A DNA stretch of 64,000 bases from the NCBI GenBank assembly GCA_020072785.1, contig JAIQGG010000004.1, forward strand, positions 124,001-188,000, read 5' to 3'. A model generated the notes under the pieces. That model ran no database searches, was not told where the DNA came from, and was given only the letters and a program-made list of their open reading frames with translations. Position numbers and translations under genes: made by a program. The DNA comes from Terriglobia bacterium (GTDB taxonomy: Bacteria; Acidobacteriota; Terriglobia; Acidiferrales; UBA7541). Of the stretch, positions 25,823 through 33,841 are shown one piece after another. Within the stretch, counting starts at the first letter, position 1, and each line of letters begins with the position of its first letter.

Positions 25823-26936
25823 AGTGCCCCCTCTCTGCTCCCATCGGTCAGCGCGGCTGCTTCCGGGCCAGCGCGTCGGACCTCATCCGAAGGAAACGCC
25901 CTTTGCGCCTGAAATATAAGGCAGACGCAAAGTTGTCATTGTAACGGTCGCCCGGAGAACTCGCATCCGGGCGCTGGTTTACGGTATTCCTGGCTGGGGG
26001 TCGGCGACTGCAAAAGGCGGTCTTTGCCGCTACAGACAAATGCTGCGTAAAGACCAAAAACCTTCGTTTTCATAATAGTGATTCAAGTCAGCCGGAAAAG
26101 CAAAATACCGATTGTCCAAAAGACACATCCTTTGGCGCAGCCGGCGCGTGGGGCATCCCTTCCGTTTCCCGCACGCTCCGCGCAATCGTTGCAGCCGCAT
26201 TCATTTCCATCGGAAGTCCGCCGTAGCGTCGCGAGGGTGCCCTCGCTTCTTCATCTCCCGGTGACTTACATGAGCTTAGTTAGAGATCAGCGGACAGTTT
26301 GCACTGAATTGCAGGAGTGAAGGCAAGAGGGTGCTCCCTGCCACGGTCGCATCTGTTCGGACTTGTCCCGACCCTGTCGGGATCCGATCGCGGCCGGCTC
26401 GGGGCGCCTGGGCTTTTCTTCTTGCTCTCCCCCTGCAGCGATTCTTTTGCCCACTTTTCTACACCCGTTCGCACACTTTACTGCACGGCATCTTGAACGC
26501 GGAGTATGCGTCCCGTATAATGATTTTGTTCTTTGGCGCGGAGGAGATAGGATCGCTCCCTTGTCCGTGCCACCGCTCGCCCCGCAACACTCTTTCCCCC
26601 TCCCGCAACCCCTCCAGAATCAGCACTTCCGCACTCTTTCGTATCAACGGAAATCTACACGACTTAAAATTCTTTCGTTTCATATTCTTGCGCACTCTTG
26701 TGCACGAAGCGCAACGCAACTCCTGCGGAATCAGGCAGTAGCGCACTCTTTGCAAAAAACAACGGGGGTGGGGTGGGGATACCCCCTGGGTTCTGGTACC
26801 CATTTCGCCGTCCCTGCAGCTCTCATCTCCCGGCCAATTTGTCGGTTGCACCTCCTCCGCGATTGCGCCAAAATTACTCTTCCCGTCGAGCCCCCTCGTC
26901 CCTGGGGCGACTCCCCGGCAAACTGCGAGGCGCGTC
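25823..26936. other. Long non-coding region upstream of the aminotransferase
   Basis: About 1.1 kb. The first half holds nothing recognised. The second half has a consensus promoter (26493-26521) and a leader of about 410 nt with three GCACTCTT copies (26631, 26692, 26743) and a G-rich hairpin stretch near 26765-26795. Short ORFs lack ribosome binding sites. Confidence 0.5.
26493..26521 (+). promoter_or_regulatory. Consensus sigma-70 promoter, probably of the aminotransferase gene
   Basis: TTGAAC (26493-26498), 17 bp spacer, TATAAT (26516-26521). The next convincing gene on this strand starts at 26937, which implies a leader of about 410 nt. Confidence 0.65.
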
Positions 26937-28145
26937 ATGACCCAAAACATCGGCGAACTGAATCCCCCCATGCGGTTGATGATGACTCCCGGACCCTCGT
27001 CCATAGATGCTCGCGTCTATCGCGCCCTGGCCACGCCCCTGGTCGGCCATCTGGACCCTTATTTCCGCGTGGTCATGGACGACACCCAGCAACTGCTGCG
27101 CCAGATGTTCCAGACCGAGAGCCGCATCACCTTTCCGCTCTCGGCCTCCGGCTCCGGCGGCATCGAGGCCGCCGTGCTCAATCCCCTGGAAGAGGGCGAC
27201 GAAGCGCTGATTTGCGTGAACGGCGTCTTCTCCGAGCGCATGGCCATCATCGCCGAGCGCACTCCGGCGCGCGTCACCCGCGTCGAGGCGCCCTATGGCC
27301 GGCCGGTCGATCCCGAAGATGTGCGCCGTGCGGGCAAGGGCAAGAAGGTCAAGATTGTCGGCCTGGCGCACGGCGAAACTTCCACCGGCGTGCTCACCAA
27401 CATTGACGCCTTCCGCAAGGTCGCCGATGAGTTCGGCGCCATGCTGGTCGTGGACACCGTGGCCACCCTCGCCGGCGCGCCGCTGCATGTGGACCGCCAG
27501 CGCATTGACATCTGCTTCAGCGGCTCGCAGAAGGCTCTCAGCGCGCCCCCGGGCATGTCCCCCATCACGGTGAGCCCCCGCGCCGAGGAAGCCATCCGCG
27601 CGCGCAAATCCAAGGTGCAGAGCTGGTATTTCGATCTCTCCTCGGCCATGAACTACTGGGGCAAGGACCGCCTCTATCACCACACCCCGCCCATCTCCCT
27701 CATCTATGCGCTGCGCGAAGCCATGCGCATCGTCGCCGAGGAAGGCCTGGAAAAGCGCTGGGAGCGCCACCGCCAGAATGAGCACGCGCTCACCGCCGGC
27801 CTGGAAGCCATGGGCATCGGCCTGCTCGTGAAGAATCCCGCCGACCGCCTGCCCACGGTCACCGCGGTGCTGGTCCCTGACGGCATTGATGAAGTGAAGG
27901 TGCGCAATCAATTGCTCGACGAATTCAATATCGAGACCGCCGGCGGCTTCGGCCCGCTCAAGGGCAAGATCTGGCGCGTCGGCCTGATGGGCCACGTCAG
28001 CCAGAAGGGCAATGTGCTGCTCTTCCTCGCGGCCTTCGAGAAGATATTGCTGGAAAACGGCTACCGCGCTTCCGCCGGCGCCGGCGTGGCCGCGGCCATC
28101 AAGTGCTATACCGAAGCGGAAACGGCCGCCGCCGTCAGCCGTTGA
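26937..28145 (+). CDS. Class V aminotransferase (alanine-glyoxylate/serine-pyruvate type)
   Basis: PLP enzyme of the AGXT/SgaA group, moving the amino group of serine or alanine to a keto acid such as glyoxylate. Family motifs: TPGPSSIDARV at the N-terminus, the GSGGIEAAVLN cofactor loop, VDTVATLAGAPL and the PLP lysine in SGSQKALSAPPG near residue 201. The C-terminal 35 residues extend beyond the usual end. It lies 28 bp upstream of a small orphan gene. Substrate cannot be decided; phosphoserine or 2-aminoethylphosphonate activity is less likely. Confidence 0.9.
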   Translation: MTQNIGELNPPMRLMMTPGPSSIDARVYRALATPLVGHLDPYFRVVMDDTQQLLRQMFQTESRITFPLSASGSGGIEAAVLNPLEEGDEALICVNGVFSERMAIIAERTPARVTRVEAPYGRPVDPEDVRRAGKGKKVKIVGLAHGETSTGVLTNIDAFRKVADEFGAMLVVDTVATLAGAPLHVDRQRIDICFSGSQKALSAPPGMSPITVSPRAEEAIRARKSKVQSWYFDLSSAMNYWGKDRLYHHTPPISLIYALREAMRIVAEEGLEKRWERHRQNEHALTAGLEAMGIGLLVKNPADRLPTVTAVLVPDGIDEVKVRNQLLDEFNIETAGGFGPLKGKIWRVGLMGHVSQKGNVLLFLAAFEKILLENGYRASAGAGVAAAIKCYTEAETAAAVSR

Positions 28146-28173
28146 TTTTTTCAGGGGAAAGGGAAAACAACTC

Positions 28174-28548
28174 GTGGCCTCCAAGCCTCTGCTAGCGAAT
28201 GCCGGTCCGATGAGCCAGTTCGTCGGCCCCTTCGACGTGGTTTCCAAGCTCACCGGGCGCGTCTTTCATTGCCGCTTTTCGCACATGTGGAACGGCATCG
28301 CCACCCGCCACAGCGATACGATCGACGCCAAGTTTTTTGTGGATGGTGCCGGCGTCATTCTCGGCCTGGCGCACCCTGCATTCATGGAATTCCGCGCCAA
28401 GAACGGCCGCGACTTGAGCGATCGCGAAGCCAGCTTTCTCGCCGCCGAATTTCTCCGCGAGCGCCTCGAGGAAGAAGACGAGCGCGCGCTCTACGACGTC
28501 TCCGGCGGAGACGTGCTGCGCCTCATCGCCCAGTTCAACCTGCGCTAA
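28174..28548 (+). CDS. Small protein of unknown function after the aminotransferase
   Basis: Not recognised. Start GTG at 28174 has a GGGG/AAAGGG stretch upstream; ATG at 28210 (MSQFVGPFDVV) is the alternative. About 124 residues, soluble, with a beta-rich first half (VVSKLTGRVFHCRF, IDAKFFVDGAGVILGL) and a helical acidic second half (SFLAAEFLRERLEEEDERAL). Probably co-transcribed with the aminotransferase; the stop is 7 bp from that of the convergent MFS gene. Confidence 0.65.
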   Translation: MASKPLLANAGPMSQFVGPFDVVSKLTGRVFHCRFSHMWNGIATRHSDTIDAKFFVDGAGVILGLAHPAFMEFRAKNGRDLSDREASFLAAEFLRERLEEEDERALYDVSGGDVLRLIAQFNLR

Positions 28549-28555
28549 GACTTTT

Positions 28556-29800
28556 TCAATCGTCGTGCTCGGCGCGGAACGCATCCAGATGCGGATGATG
28601 CAAGCCGTCGCGCCGGATGAAGTAGATCACCAGAAACAGCAGCAGCGCCCCGCAAACCATTACCCCCACGGCCACCTGCAGCCCCACCTGCAGATCCCGC
28701 AGGTCGGAAATCTTGCCCACCAGTTGCGGGCCGAACGCTCCGACCAGTTGCGTCACGAACATGTACACCCCGATGGAGGTGGCATGCGCGCGCTGCGGCA
28801 TCATGTCGTGAATCACCGCGGTGACCGGGCCGTGGTACCAGGACATGAAGAATTCCGCGATGAACAGCCCGGTGAGCACAACCCATTTTTCGTCGGACTG
28901 AATGGCCAGCAGGACGAAGGGCGCCGCGAGCAAAAAAGCGGCGGCAATGGCGATGATGCGTCCGTAGGCGAATCTTTTCTGCAGGCGGTCGGCGACGTAG
29001 CCGCCGGTCAAAACGCCGAGGAGCAGAGAAAACAGGGCGATGGCGGCGAGATAGAGCGCGGCTTCGCGGAGGCTGAATTCCTTGTAGCTGACGGCGAAGT
29101 CGATGCCCCAGGTAAGCAGAGACATACTTGAAAAAGTAATAAACACACCGGCGAGAATCATGGCCAGGTAGGCCGGCACGCTGAGCAGCTGGCGGAAGGG
29201 CACCACTTCGATGCGCGGGACGCGCGGCGGCTCCTGCAGCTTGAGCACGCTGAGGCCGGGGATCAGGCCGAGCAGGCCGACGAGGAAGAAGGCATAGCGC
29301 CAGCCGTGAATCTGGCCCATGAGGCCGCCGAGGGCCAGTCCGGAGGCGCCGCCGAGGAGCATGCCGGCGGCAAAGATGGCCTGGCCCCAGGCGCGGCGTT
29401 CCCTGGGAAAGGCGCCGGAAATCAGGGATTGGGCGGCCGGGGCATAGGCGGCTTCTCCGACACCGACCAGGGCGCGGGCCACGAGGAGCATGGCGAAGGA
29501 GGGCGCGAGGCCGCCGACGATGGTGGCCAGGCTCCAGAAGGCCACCCCGCCGGCGATGATGCGGGTGCGGCTGATGCGGTCGGCGAAAAAACCGAAGGGC
29601 ACGCTGGCGATGGCCAGGACGACGAGCAGGGAGGTCTGCAGGGAGCCGAGCTGCGCGTCGGTAACGTGGAGATACTCGCGGAGGATGGGCAGCAGGGGCA
29701 CGATCACCTGGCGGTCGGCAAAATTCACAAAATTGATCAAGGAAAGTACAACCAGGAGGCGAACCTGATAGGCTGTGAGCGAAGTGGAGCTGGAGTTCAT
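28556..29800 (-). CDS. MFS transporter, spinster-like
   Basis: Twelve-helix major facilitator superfamily permease in the inner membrane. The start MNSSSTSLTAYQVRLLVV at 29800 places the first helix at residue 10; a frame to 29839 is possible. Motifs include NFADRQVIVPLLPILREYL in helix 1 and the loop 2-3 motif GFFADRISRTRIIAGG. This resembles the spinster/ExuT-like subgroup exporting or importing small organic compounds; substrate unknown. The strand composition of the window flips within this gene. Divergent from the PerM-like gene with 64 bp between starts. Confidence 0.88.
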   Translation of the reverse strand: MNSSSTSLTAYQVRLLVVLSLINFVNFADRQVIVPLLPILREYLHVTDAQLGSLQTSLLVVLAIASVPFGFFADRISRTRIIAGGVAFWSLATIVGGLAPSFAMLLVARALVGVGEAAYAPAAQSLISGAFPRERRAWGQAIFAAGMLLGGASGLALGGLMGQIHGWRYAFFLVGLLGLIPGLSVLKLQEPPRVPRIEVVPFRQLLSVPAYLAMILAGVFITFSSMSLLTWGIDFAVSYKEFSLREAALYLAAIALFSLLLGVLTGGYVADRLQKRFAYGRIIAIAAAFLLAAPFVLLAIQSDEKWVVLTGLFIAEFFMSWYHGPVTAVIHDMMPQRAHATSIGVYMFVTQLVGAFGPQLVGKISDLRDLQVGLQVAVGVMVCGALLLFLVIYFIRRDGLHHPHLDAFRAEHDD

Positions 29801-29864
29801 GCGGCTTCGCCGGCGGCCCGGCGAGGGGCCTGCATGCACCGACTTCTGGGATTATATACCGCGC

Positions 29865-30929
29865 ATGAGCACACCCGAATCCACGGCGAAGAATACGAGT
29901 GACCGGCTCGCCACGGTGCTGTCCTACGGCGGGCTGCTGCTGCTCGGCTACCTGGTGTACCGGATCACGGAGGGGTTTCTGGTGCCGCTGGCGTGGTCGG
30001 CGGTGCTGGCGATCTTTTTTTATCCGCTGCACGAGCGGCTGGCGAGGCGATTTTCCGCGACCACGGCATCGCTGCTGAGCACGCTGGCGGTGATGTTGTT
30101 CCTGGTGGCGCCGTCGCTGGTGGTGCTGACGCTGACGGCGCGGGAAGCGCTCGAAGCCTCGGCGGCGGCGCAGAAACTGTTCCTGGACCCGCAGACGCAG
30201 TTACCGGCGCAGGTGATGAGCTGGCTGCGGCACGTGCTGCCGGCCGCGTGGCAGCAGGCGGACCTTTCGGGGCCGCTGCGGCAAACGGCGGAGAAGACGG
30301 CGTCGTTTCTGGCCGGGCAACTGGCGGCGCTGGTGCGCAACGTCTTTACCTTCCTATTCAGTTTGTTCCTGCTGCTGTTCGCGCTGTTTTTTCTGTTTCG
30401 CGACGGGGAGAGCATCGTGCGCGGGGTGCGCGGCCTGCTGCCCTTTGAGGATGCGCTGCAGGAGAGCGTGATGCGGGAATCGCGCGACCTGATCTTCGCG
30501 GGGGTGGCCGTGGGGCTGCTGATTGCCGCGGTGCAGGGCACGCTGGGGGGAATCTCGTTTGCGCTGGTGGGATTCGCGACGCCGGTGTTCTGGGGCGTGC
30601 TGCTGACGTTTCTGTCGCTGGTGCCGGTGGTGGGCTCGGCGCTGGTGTGGGTGCCGGCGGCGTTGTGGCTGGGGCTGACGGGGCATTGGGGGAAGGCGCT
30701 GGTGGTAGTGGCGATCTGCGGGGGGATCGCCGGGGTGGTGGACAACTTCCTGCGGCCGCTGCTGCTGCGCAACCGCACGCAGCTGAATAGTCTGTTGCTG
30801 TTCATCGGGGTGCTGGGCGGGCTGGACGCCTTCGGGATGCTGGGGCTGGTGATCGGTCCGACGATCGTGGCGGCGGCGCTGGGCGTTTTCCGGGGCTACA
30901 TGCAGCAGCGGGAGGCGGGCGGCGCGTGA
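29865..30929 (+). CDS. AI-2E/PerM family membrane transporter
   Basis: Polytopic protein of the AI-2E (PerM/YdiK) family, whose members export small molecules or act as Na+/H+ antiporters. The ATG at 29865 (MSTPESTAKN) sits about 10 nt after a TATATA box. About eight helices are visible, with the family motif region FFLFRDGESIV in the middle and the C-terminal VVDNFLRPLLLRNRTQLNSL. The 354 residues fit the family. Substrate unknown. Confidence 0.9.
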   Translation: MSTPESTAKNTSDRLATVLSYGGLLLLGYLVYRITEGFLVPLAWSAVLAIFFYPLHERLARRFSATTASLLSTLAVMLFLVAPSLVVLTLTAREALEASAAAQKLFLDPQTQLPAQVMSWLRHVLPAAWQQADLSGPLRQTAEKTASFLAGQLAALVRNVFTFLFSLFLLLFALFFLFRDGESIVRGVRGLLPFEDALQESVMRESRDLIFAGVAVGLLIAAVQGTLGGISFALVGFATPVFWGVLLTFLSLVPVVGSALVWVPAALWLGLTGHWGKALVVVAICGGIAGVVDNFLRPLLLRNRTQLNSLLLFIGVLGGLDAFGMLGLVIGPTIVAAALGVFRGYMQQREAGGA

Positions 30930-31007
30930 GATGGGAACGAGGGCGGGAAAAAGATAACGCGGAGACGCGGAGAGCGCAGAGGAGTGCAGTGCGGAGGGGT
31001 CTCTACG

Positions 31008-31075
31008 GTGAAGTGCAGGAGTGGTATGCTCGCGCCGTGCGCAGGCGTCAAAAAGAGAAAAATCGGAAGGCCTGG
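31008..31075 (+). repeat. 68 bp direct repeat, copy A (promoter-like)
   Basis: Differs from copy B (32516-32583) at only three positions. Contains TGGTATGCT, an extended -10-like motif, followed by GTGCGCAGGCGTC and an A-rich run. Lies about 60 bp upstream of the secreted protein gene at 31134. Confidence 0.85.
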
Positions 31076-31133
31076 ACCACGCGCTTCCGATGACCTTCAC
31101 AGTGCGCTGACGCCGAGAGGATGGGACAAGCCA

Positions 31134-31688
31134 ATGATGAAAACTTCATCTATATGTTTTCTGGTCTTGCTTCTGGCTTTCACTGCTCGCGCGACAGGCC
31201 AAGCACCCACAACAGAATCAGTAGAGCGCCGCGCTTTGATTTTCCGGGCTCTTCCAGCAAAACACTTGTTTGCTCGGGGTGAAGATGTGGTTCTTGTCCT
31301 TTCAATACGCAACGAGTCGGCAGGTCCTGTATTTGTGAGTCGTTTGCTTCAGGATGAGTTTGTAGATTTCAAGGTATCTGGACCTGATGAAAAAGAAGTG
31401 GCCTGGCAAGGCAAGGGCAGAATTGACTCCAAGAGTTACTCTCCTTCGGGTTTCACGGTGCTAAAGCATGGAGAGAAGGTCAGCGCAAGAAGAACCATAT
31501 CATTGAAAAATGGACAAGGGTTTCTAATTGGCAAATCCGGTCAGTATTCTGTGACAGCGGAATACTCGCTGGAACCGCCAGAATATTTTGCGCCAATCGC
31601 GGGCAATGTGAAGATTCCGAATGGATCTTTTAGTTCTGTGAAGACCACTTTCTGCGTAGGTACGTGCGGCTCTGGTTCGCAGAAGTGA
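31134..31688 (+). CDS. Secreted protein of unknown function
   Basis: Not recognised. The ATG at 31134 (MMKTSSICFLVLLL) begins a signal peptide of about 22 residues ending ARATGQA. The mature part (about 160 residues) is predicted beta-rich, in the style of an immunoglobulin-like domain (GEDVVLVLSIRNESAGPVFV, GQYSVTAEYSLEPPEYF), with two cysteines near the C-terminus (CVGTC). Preceded by copy A of a 68 bp repeat that is also found before the secreted protein gene at 32605. Confidence 0.75.
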   Translation: MMKTSSICFLVLLLAFTARATGQAPTTESVERRALIFRALPAKHLFARGEDVVLVLSIRNESAGPVFVSRLLQDEFVDFKVSGPDEKEVAWQGKGRIDSKSYSPSGFTVLKHGEKVSARRTISLKNGQGFLIGKSGQYSVTAEYSLEPPEYFAPIAGNVKIPNGSFSSVKTTFCVGTCGSGSQK

Positions 31689-31782
31689 AAGCGAAACGCC
31701 CACTCGAGCTGGCCCGGCGCATGAGTATGCGGAGAGAATAAGCAACGTTTCGATCTCTTGGACATCGGACGAAGGAAAGAAC

Positions 31783-31805
31783 CCACCCTTTAAAACGAAG
31801 GGTGG
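31783..31805. terminator. Hairpin between convergent genes
   Basis: Perfect 8 bp stem CCACCCTT / AAGGGTGG with a 7 nt loop, between the stop of the secreted protein gene and the stop of the cytochrome c gene. Confidence 0.6.
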
Positions 31806-31841
31806 GGCACCCGCGCAAAGAGTGCGGCACCCAAGTTCGCG

Positions 31842-32333
31842 TCATTTCGTTAAGGGTGTGCCAGGCGTCACCGATTCTTTTTGCTGCAGAGAGGCCAGAT
31901 AGTCGCAGAGGTTCTTGATGCGCCGCTGCACGGCAACTTCGTTGTAGTGTTCGAGGTAGCCAAAGATAGGCCCCCACGTGGGCATATCCGGGGAGCCGTG
32001 CGCGGCGATGCGGATTCCGAAACGGAGGACGTTGGAGACGTAGTCGTACGGAAACCTGCCGCCATGCCGCTTGGCGAGAGTGGTCAGATCCGGCGGCGGT
32101 GTGTTGAGCGCGGGAGTGGCAGGGCCGTGGCCTTTGGCGTCGGCACCGTGACAGGCGGCGCAATATTCTTTGTACATTTGCCTGCCGGATGGCACATAGG
32201 TGGGAGGAAGCGGTATCTGATCCTCTTGTCTACTGGTGACCGCAGAGCGGCCGACGGCCGGCTTCTGTTGAGCGCCGGCGGCGCAGGCGACGAGAAGCAA
32301 AGCATTCAACAGAATGGTGTGGCGGATGCGCAT
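31842..32333 (-). CDS. Secreted monohaem cytochrome c
   Basis: Periplasmic class I c-type cytochrome, an electron carrier. Signal peptide at residues 1-21 (MRIRHTILLNALLLVACAAG), haem-binding CAACH near residue 59 and a probable axial Met in DMPTWG near residue 117. 163 residues, one haem. The sequence after the signal peptide contains VGRSAVTSR, which corresponds position by position to the VDRFAVT peptide of the palindromic element and is encoded by a decayed copy. The partner oxidoreductase is not adjacent. Confidence 0.9.
   Translation of the reverse strand: MRIRHTILLNALLLVACAAGAQQKPAVGRSAVTSRQEDQIPLPPTYVPSGRQMYKEYCAACHGADAKGHGPATPALNTPPPDLTTLAKRHGGRFPYDYVSNVLRFGIRIAAHGSPDMPTWGPIFGYLEHYNEVAVQRRIKNLCDYLASLQQKESVTPGTPLTK
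32235..32255 (-). repeat. Decayed palindromic element inside the cytochrome c gene
   Basis: Minus strand reads GTCGGCCGCTCTGCGGTCAC, 4 mismatches from the consensus, in the same frame (VGRSAVT) and at the same place (just after a signal peptide) as the copy at 5322. An AGAGGAT box follows. Confidence 0.6.
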
Positions 32334-32515
32334 AATCTCCTCCAGGCACTAGGAGCGGATTGGCAGAGAAGTGTTTTTTTCCGCGGAGCTCGCAACTTGG
32401 GAGACTATATCACGTTGCAAGTGAGTGAAGAGAAAGGGCACCCGAGCATCGGAGAACACCAAAATCCCTACCCTCGAAACCCGAGGGAGGGGTACCCTCG
32501 TTACAATACGTCGCA

Positions 32516-32583
32516 GTGAAGTGCAGAAGTGGTATGCTCTCGCCGTGCGCAGGCGTCAAAAAGAGAAAAATCGGAAGGCGTGG
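32516..32583 (+). repeat. 68 bp direct repeat, copy B (promoter-like)
   Basis: 65 of 68 positions equal copy A. Ends about 20 bp upstream of the secreted protein gene at 32605. Confidence 0.85.
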
Positions 32584-32604
32584 GCTACCCGCCTTGGGGA
32601 CAGC

Positions 32605-33582
32605 ATGAGAGGATTGCGCTGCGGTCTCCTTTTTCTTGCATTTGTCTTTTCCCCGGGGACATTTGCGCGACAGGCTAACCCGGTGGCAGATCCATGTCAG
32701 CGCACGTCGATTCCGCTTAGCTTCCCGCTAGGCGTAAATTTGAAGCTTGGGGTTGTCAATCATTTCCTCCAGTTCGTATCTGAGGTCGAAGGTGTCTTGT
32801 TTCTGCGAAACGACACCGGGGGCCAAATAAGAGGAATCACAATGCTTGTAATTTACCAGGACGAACAAGGGCACCGGCTCTTTACGATAACCTACCAAGC
32901 AAATGTCAAAGGAAATGGCAACTCTCATAGGAACATTCAACCTTTTTATGAAGGCAGGTTCACGAGGCCGGTAGAGCCAGGTGAGGTTTTTAATCTTTTA
33001 GGAACAAACCTTCAAATGACGACGAGAATTCCGACGAAAGCTGAGGTGTCGGTGATAGACATCCAGGTCGCCGATATGAATATCACCGTTGGGGGGGTTG
33101 GCACTTTCCAGTCAGACCCTATTCTCGAACAAGCACCGGCGGACTACTTCCAGCTAGCAACTTCGCCGGATAGCTTGCCTCACGACACTCTCATGAAACT
33201 GAGTATCAGCCCGAGGGGTACTGTCACAAATGTGGATTTTGCTTCGGAAACGGAACCGCGAGACCCGATTCTTACACCTGTGATGAATGAGCTACGGAGA
33301 TGGCGTTTTTCCCCCGCCATTCGCGATGGCTTTGGTATATCTTCCCACCTGTTCGTGCTTCTTCGCTTTCGCCGAACGGACGAACCTCCCGTGCTTGACT
33401 GCTTCATTGGACAGGGGGATAAGTATCCGACTACCTTCGTTATTGTGACGCTTGAGCCGGTCCCGAGTCTGAAGGGACGCTGGAGATTTTTCTACGACAA
33501 ATACCAAGTGAATGGATGGAAGGGCCCGTTCTTGGGCCAACAGATGTTCGAGAGTACTCCGTGGACCTCCAAACCTGAGTAA
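32605..33582 (+). CDS. Secreted protein with a TonB C-terminal-like domain
   Basis: Not assigned to a known family. The ATG at 32605 (MRGLRCGLLFLAFVF) begins a signal peptide of about 22 residues. The first half is beta-rich (LGVVNHFLQFVSEVEGVLFL, GGQIRGITMLVIYQDEQG). The region about 195-265 resembles the TonB C-terminal fold (LMKLSISPRGTVTNVDF, MNELRRWRFSPAIRDG) but has neither a membrane anchor nor a Pro-rich arm, so it would act free in the periplasm. The upstream extension to 32425 is rejected because it runs through repeat copy B. Confidence 0.72.
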   Translation: MRGLRCGLLFLAFVFSPGTFARQANPVADPCQRTSIPLSFPLGVNLKLGVVNHFLQFVSEVEGVLFLRNDTGGQIRGITMLVIYQDEQGHRLFTITYQANVKGNGNSHRNIQPFYEGRFTRPVEPGEVFNLLGTNLQMTTRIPTKAEVSVIDIQVADMNITVGGVGTFQSDPILEQAPADYFQLATSPDSLPHDTLMKLSISPRGTVTNVDFASETEPRDPILTPVMNELRRWRFSPAIRDGFGISSHLFVLLRFRRTDEPPVLDCFIGQGDKYPTTFVIVTLEPVPSLKGRWRFFYDKYQVNGWKGPFLGQQMFESTPWTSKPE

Positions 33583-33768
33583 GTACGTAATCCGTGTGGA
33601 GCGTAGTGCACCCCGCTAATTTAGACAATGAGAACCTCGTTTTTCGGTACAGATGTGAAAGCCAAGAACGCCTCCGCTCTTATCGAGGGGCACCCCGACC
33701 TTGCTTGATCACTAGGTCTGGGGCACCCACGCACGCTTGTTTCATTCCGCGGCACAGGGGGCGGCGGG

Positions 33769-33830
33769 GAAGTGCGGAAGTGGTATGCTCGCGCGAGCGC
33801 AGGGGTAAAAACGGAGGCGGAAGGGGCGGG
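33769..33830 (+). repeat. Divergent third copy of the promoter-like repeat
   Basis: Shares GAAGTGCGGAAGTGGTATGC and the following CG-rich and A-rich part with copies A and B, with several changes. It lies directly upstream of fhs. Confidence 0.6.
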
Positions 33831-33841
33831 CCAGCCGGCAT

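Noticed and set aside
28500-29900. Confirmed replication origin at the composition switch
   Set aside because: No dnaA, dnaN, gyrB, parAB or DnaA-box cluster recognised; kept only as a composition finding.
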